Positions 21,066 to 23,480 of a stretch of DNA of 23,480 nucleotides are shown in pieces. Location of the stretch: NCBI GenBank assembly GCA_964622075.1, contig CAZUMR010000072.1:1-23480 (forward strand), written 5' to 3'. Position numbers and translations under genes: made by a program. Every line of letters starts with the position of its first letter. Positions within the stretch are counted from its first letter, which is position 1. The stretch is from WAPX01 sp964622075 (GTDB lineage Archaea; Halobacteriota; Archaeoglobi; Archaeoglobales; Archaeoglobaceae). The notes under the pieces are model-generated. The model had not been told where the DNA came from. It was given only the letters and a program-made list of their open reading frames with translations, and searched no databases.

Positions 21066-21093
21066 AAGTCGTTAGCAGTAAGTCGTTAGAAGT
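21066..21093 (+). repeat. 14-bp tandem duplication, metG/NAC spacer
   Basis: AAGTCGTTAGCAGT (21066-21079) abuts AAGTCGTTAGAAGT (21080-21093), 13 of 14 identical. Confidence 0.8.
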
Positions 21094-21104
21094 GATTGCC
21101 ATGT

Positions 21105-21132
21105 AAAAGCTCAAAAGCTTAAAAGCTCAAAA
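21105..21132 (+). repeat. 8-bp tandem repeat, three and a half copies, before NAC gene
   Basis: AAAAGCTC, AAAAGCTT, AAAAGCTC, then AAAA, in register. The last unit runs into the AT-rich AAAAAATAAATAAG that is the likely TATA region of the NAC gene. Confidence 0.75.
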
Positions 21133-21164
21133 AATAAATAAGCCATGAACGGTGTAAATCCTAC

Positions 21165-21497
21165 ATGTTTCCGACAAATCCGGCTCAGCTGAAAAAGATG
21201 ATGAAACAGATGGGAATCGACATCGAGGAACTTCCTGCCGTGGAAGTGATAATAAGGACAAAGAATGAGGAGTACATTTTCAAAAACCCAAGTGTAACGA
21301 AGATGAGTGCAAGAGGTGTGGAGACCTTCCAGATTACGGGGAGTTATGAAGTTGTGGAGAGAGTGGAAATTGATGAAGAAGATGTAAAACTGATAGCAGA
21401 GCAAGCAAACGTCAGCCTTGAGGAGGCAAGAAAGGCACTTGAAGAGGCAAAGGGAGATCTCGCTGAAGCACTGATGAAACTGCAGGGAGAGGAATGA
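21165..21497 (+). CDS. Archaeal nascent polypeptide-associated complex protein
   Basis: Ribosome-associated chaperone homologous to eukaryotic alpha-NAC; it works as a homodimer at the ribosomal exit tunnel in archaea. It has 110 residues. The N-terminal PAQLKKMMKQMGI helix is followed by the NAC beta-barrel, with VEVIIRTKNEEYIFKNPSVT (about 26-45) and FQITGSYEVV (54-63). The C-terminus is a UBA domain (about 70-108, VKLIAEQANVSLEEARKALE). ATG 21165 has a GGTG motif 11-14 nt upstream. The stop overlaps the start of the tRNA methyltransferase as ATGA, linking translation quality control with tRNA modification in one operon. Confidence 0.95.
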   Translation: MFPTNPAQLKKMMKQMGIDIEELPAVEVIIRTKNEEYIFKNPSVTKMSARGVETFQITGSYEVVERVEIDEEDVKLIAEQANVSLEEARKALEEAKGDLAEALMKLQGEE

Positions 21498-22243
21498 CCG
21501 GGTTAAAGCTACCACTTGTTCTCGTTGATAACAAGAACAGTTTTCTTGTAAACAGTTTTGAAGGAGAGCTGCATACGCATAAGGGCGTAATAAAACTGGA
21601 GGAGCTGAAAGGCAGGAAATATGGAGATGAGATAGAGACTCATACAGGACACAGGTTCAAGATAATGCCCTTCACGCTCCCTGACTTTTTCAAGCATTTC
21701 AGGAGATCTGCAACACCGATAATGCCAAAGGACATAGGGGCAATAATAGCAATGTGCGGGCTGAAGCCTGACTCTCTAATTCTCGATGCAGGAACCGGAA
21801 GTGGAATGCTCGCAGCATATCTCGCCTACTTCAATTCCTACGGCGAAGTCGTGACTGTGGAGAAGAGAAAGGATTTTGCCAGAGTGGCGAGGGAAAATTT
21901 CAGGCTTGCAGGATTGAAAAATATTCACCAGATAATAGGCGACGTTAACGAGGTCGCTGAAGGATTCAAAAAGGAGTTTGACCTCATAGTGCTTGACATG
22001 AAGGATGACCACCTCTTCATACCGAAGGCAAAAAAACTTCTGAAAGTAGGGCATTATCTGGCTGTTTACAACCCCTACATAGAGCCCTCAAGAAGGGCAT
22101 ACGAAACAATGAAAAAAGAAGGTTTCAGAGAGCTGGAGTGCTTTGAACTTATAAAGAACGATTACGAGTTCAAGAGAGTTGGAACGAGACCTGTGACGAA
22201 AGTATGGCACACAGGTTTCATAGTCGTTGGCAGGAAGGGCTGA
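21494..22243 (+). CDS. trmI: tRNA (adenine-57/58-N1)-methyltransferase
   Basis: SAM-dependent enzyme making m1A in the T-loop; archaeal TrmI modifies positions 57 and 58, which stabilises tRNA at high temperature. It has 249 residues. The N-terminal beta domain (1-75) contains the HTHKGVIKLEEL and HRFKIMPFTLPDF blocks. The Rossmann domain has SAM motif I, LILDAGTGSGML (95-106), the acidic post-motif VTVEKRKDF, and the catalytic-site motif LIVLDMKDD. It begins 4 bp inside the NAC gene and is co-translated with it. The C-terminal KVWHTGFIVVGR ending is typical. Confidence 0.93.
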   Translation: MTGLKLPLVLVDNKNSFLVNSFEGELHTHKGVIKLEELKGRKYGDEIETHTGHRFKIMPFTLPDFFKHFRRSATPIMPKDIGAIIAMCGLKPDSLILDAGTGSGMLAAYLAYFNSYGEVVTVEKRKDFARVARENFRLAGLKNIHQIIGDVNEVAEGFKKEFDLIVLDMKDDHLFIPKAKKLLKVGHYLAVYNPYIEPSRRAYETMKKEGFRELECFELIKNDYEFKRVGTRPVTKVWHTGFIVVGRKG

Positions 22244-22262
22244 AATTGTTCTGAAATTGTTC
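22240..22262 (+). repeat. 11-bp tandem duplication at the trmI stop
   Basis: CTGAAATTGTT (22240-22250) is repeated at 22251-22261 and runs on into CTAAAA. The first unit contains the trmI TGA stop codon, so the duplication places a second in-register stop-like unit just after the gene. Confidence 0.75.
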
Positions 22263-22286
22263 TAAAAACGGTTATCAAAAAACAGG

Positions 22287-23117
22287 TTAAAGCTCCACCC
22301 CGTAAACTCTCTCCACATTGTCCTTGCAGATTTTGAATACGAGCTCTTCACTGAACCCGCACTTCAGCAGTTCTCTGACTTTTTTTGGAACTGTCTTGGG
22401 ACCAAGTACAGCCCCGGGCCTGTCTGGATCGTCAATGTAGTCTGTTTCGAGTGTAAACCTGTCTCCAAGGGTCGCTGCCTTTATCGCATTGTCACCCATT
22501 GCAATTACAGAGGGAAATATCCCGATTTCTTCGAATTCGTCAACTTTAGGCGGTGCGAAATGCTTGACAACTCTTTCAAGTTTAATCCCTGCCTTTTTTG
22601 CAATTTCAGCTATCTCCTCCACCCCCTTTCTGCTGTAACTCTCCGTGTGGAGCTGAACGGCACATCCAGCATCTTTCGCCACCTCGAAGGCGTGAGCCAT
22701 TACCTCGTTGCTCAGATTCCAGACTTCTCTGCTGACTGTGTAGTGCGGCCTGCCACTCTTTATCGCAACAGCCATTCCCTCTTCCACATACTTCCCTGCC
22801 ACATCCAGGCCCTCCATCATTATTTCCGCAGCTCTTCTGTAGCCAAGTTTTTCGCCAAGAACTGTTATTTCTGCAGGATGGACTCCCAGAACGGCGTAGG
22901 CCTTTACTATTTCGTTTGCCTCCCTCACAAGCTTTACGTGACGGTCAAACATTTCCCTGAAATCCGAACCTTTTTTCGGGAAAATTCCGTAGTGCTTGGT
23001 CAGGAGAGTTACAAGAAATACGTGTGTCCCTCCTGCTTTTTTAAACTCCTCAAGTGCCCTCAGTCCAAGGTGCCTGTATATGTGCATGTGATCATCAGTT
23101 ATTATCAGAGAGCTCAT
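22287..23117 (-). CDS. TatD-related metal-dependent hydrolase
   Basis: A 276-residue amidohydrolase-fold protein from ATG 23117, which overlaps the stop of the upstream dUTPase gene (ATGA). The metal-site opening is ITDDHMHIYRHLG (H10, H12). Other family blocks are VLGVHPAEI, VQLHTESYSRKG (His on strand 5), VKHFAPPK (His on strand 6) and the terminal TLETDYIDDP Asp. Classical TatD proteins are Mg-dependent 3'-5' exonucleases acting on DNA or RNA. This divergent archaeal branch is only assumed to be similar, and its substrate is unknown. The operon with dUTPase hints at nucleotide or DNA maintenance. Confidence 0.8.
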   Translation of the reverse strand: MSSLIITDDHMHIYRHLGLRALEEFKKAGGTHVFLVTLLTKHYGIFPKKGSDFREMFDRHVKLVREANEIVKAYAVLGVHPAEITVLGEKLGYRRAAEIMMEGLDVAGKYVEEGMAVAIKSGRPHYTVSREVWNLSNEVMAHAFEVAKDAGCAVQLHTESYSRKGVEEIAEIAKKAGIKLERVVKHFAPPKVDEFEEIGIFPSVIAMGDNAIKAATLGDRFTLETDYIDDPDRPGAVLGPKTVPKKVRELLKCGFSEELVFKICKDNVERVYGVEL

Positions 23118-23480
23118 GCTTCCATCCCCTCGTTCTGGTAGATTCCGGAATAGCCCGTGCTTTCGCCACACATTCTGAAGAAAACGAGCTGAACTATCCT
23201 CGCATTCCTCTTTAACCAGAGTCCATCACTGTAAACAACTATACCTACCTCACTTCTGCCTCTGTAGCCAGAATCCCAGACTGCTGTAAGTACGTTAGCC
23301 CCACACCTGATAACAGAGCTTCTTGGTCTGGCTATTGCCATAATGTTTCTGGGAAGATTGACTATTTCGTTTATCCTTGCCCTGTAAAAACCCCTCTCAA
23401 GAAAAACCCAGTCTCCTTCAAAGTTCAACTCCTCCACATCTGGCAGCACTCTCTCGGAGTTGTCAAAGTCTATCTTTCCG
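23114..23480 (-). CDS. dUTPase (dCTP deaminase/dUTPase family), 5'-truncated
   Basis: Hydrolyses dUTP to dUMP and PPi, keeping uracil out of DNA. The frame stays open to the right edge of the window (visible start GKIDFDNSERVLPDVEEL), so the N-terminus lies outside. Family motifs: RARINEIVNLPRNIMAIARPRSSVIRCG split by strands (PRSS nucleotide-binding motif), TAVWDSGYRGRSEVGIVV (the AVWD-GYRGR motif typical of archaeal dUTPases) and RIVQLVFFRM, followed by the GYSGIYQNEG C-terminal arm that closes over the substrate. A dCTP-deaminating or bifunctional activity is less likely but not excluded. Its stop overlaps the start of the TatD-like gene. Confidence 0.88.
   Translation of the reverse strand, partial: GKIDFDNSERVLPDVEELNFEGDWVFLERGFYRARINEIVNLPRNIMAIARPRSSVIRCGANVLTAVWDSGYRGRSEVGIVVYSDGLWLKRNARIVQLVFFRMCGESTGYSGIYQNEGMEA

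Overview
The window looks like a chromosomal segment of a thermophilic euryarchaeon, most likely of the Archaeoglobales. The evidence is archaeal-type genes throughout: a nascent polypeptide-associated complex (NAC) protein, archaeal PyrH, archaeal dUTPase, a dihydropteroate synthase-like protein of the tetrahydromethanopterin lineage, QueC for archaeosine, a DacZ-type diadenylate cyclase and an archaeal TrmI. TATA boxes lie about 25-28 bp before start codons of first genes (leaderless transcripts), and GGTGA-type ribosome binding sites precede internal genes. The genus is my inference from gene content, not a database match.

Layout. (1) 1-5163, core: 5'-truncated radical SAM/SPASM protein (probably tungsten-cofactor maturase-like), dacZ-like diadenylate cyclase, argJ, convergent ASCH-domain protein, YjbQ/UPF0047 protein, RlmE/FtsJ rRNA methyltransferase, tRNA-Thr(UGU) and tRNA-Arg(CCU). 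(2) 5164-11423, accessory island, visibly AT-rich and almost entirely minus-strand. In transcription order it holds a relic of a HEPN gene, an RNase HIII-HEPN(Swt1-like) fusion, a 0.5 kb non-coding gap, and a tight five-gene run: DUF7662-like protein, membrane transglutaminase-like protein, zinc-knuckle HNH endonuclease, a frameshift-riddled EVE-domain gene, and an unrecognised helical protein. A terminator-like hairpin closes the run just beyond the tRNA-Arg. (3) 11424-23480, core again: NCS2 purine permease; AI-2E-type permease/pyrH/DHPS-like operon; DUF7139-like membrane protein plus actin-like ATPase; queC; metG; divergent NAC-trmI pair; TatD-like hydrolase and a 5'-truncated dUTPase.

Most interesting content. 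The RNase HIII-HEPN fusion joins an RNA:DNA-hybrid nuclease, of a type mainly found in bacteria, to a HEPN ribonuclease domain with an intact R-x4-H motif. It sits beside genes that resemble parts of modification-dependent restriction (EVE reader, HNH nuclease) and a membrane protein with a Cys-His-Asp triad. This is a plausible undescribed defence or abortive-infection module; the functional link is inference. Separately, short tandem duplications (unit 8-20 bp, usually two copies) occur in many intergenic spacers of the core segments, sometimes next to promoters.

Limits: no homology search was possible. Family names come from recognising motifs. GC contrast was judged by eye, not calculated.
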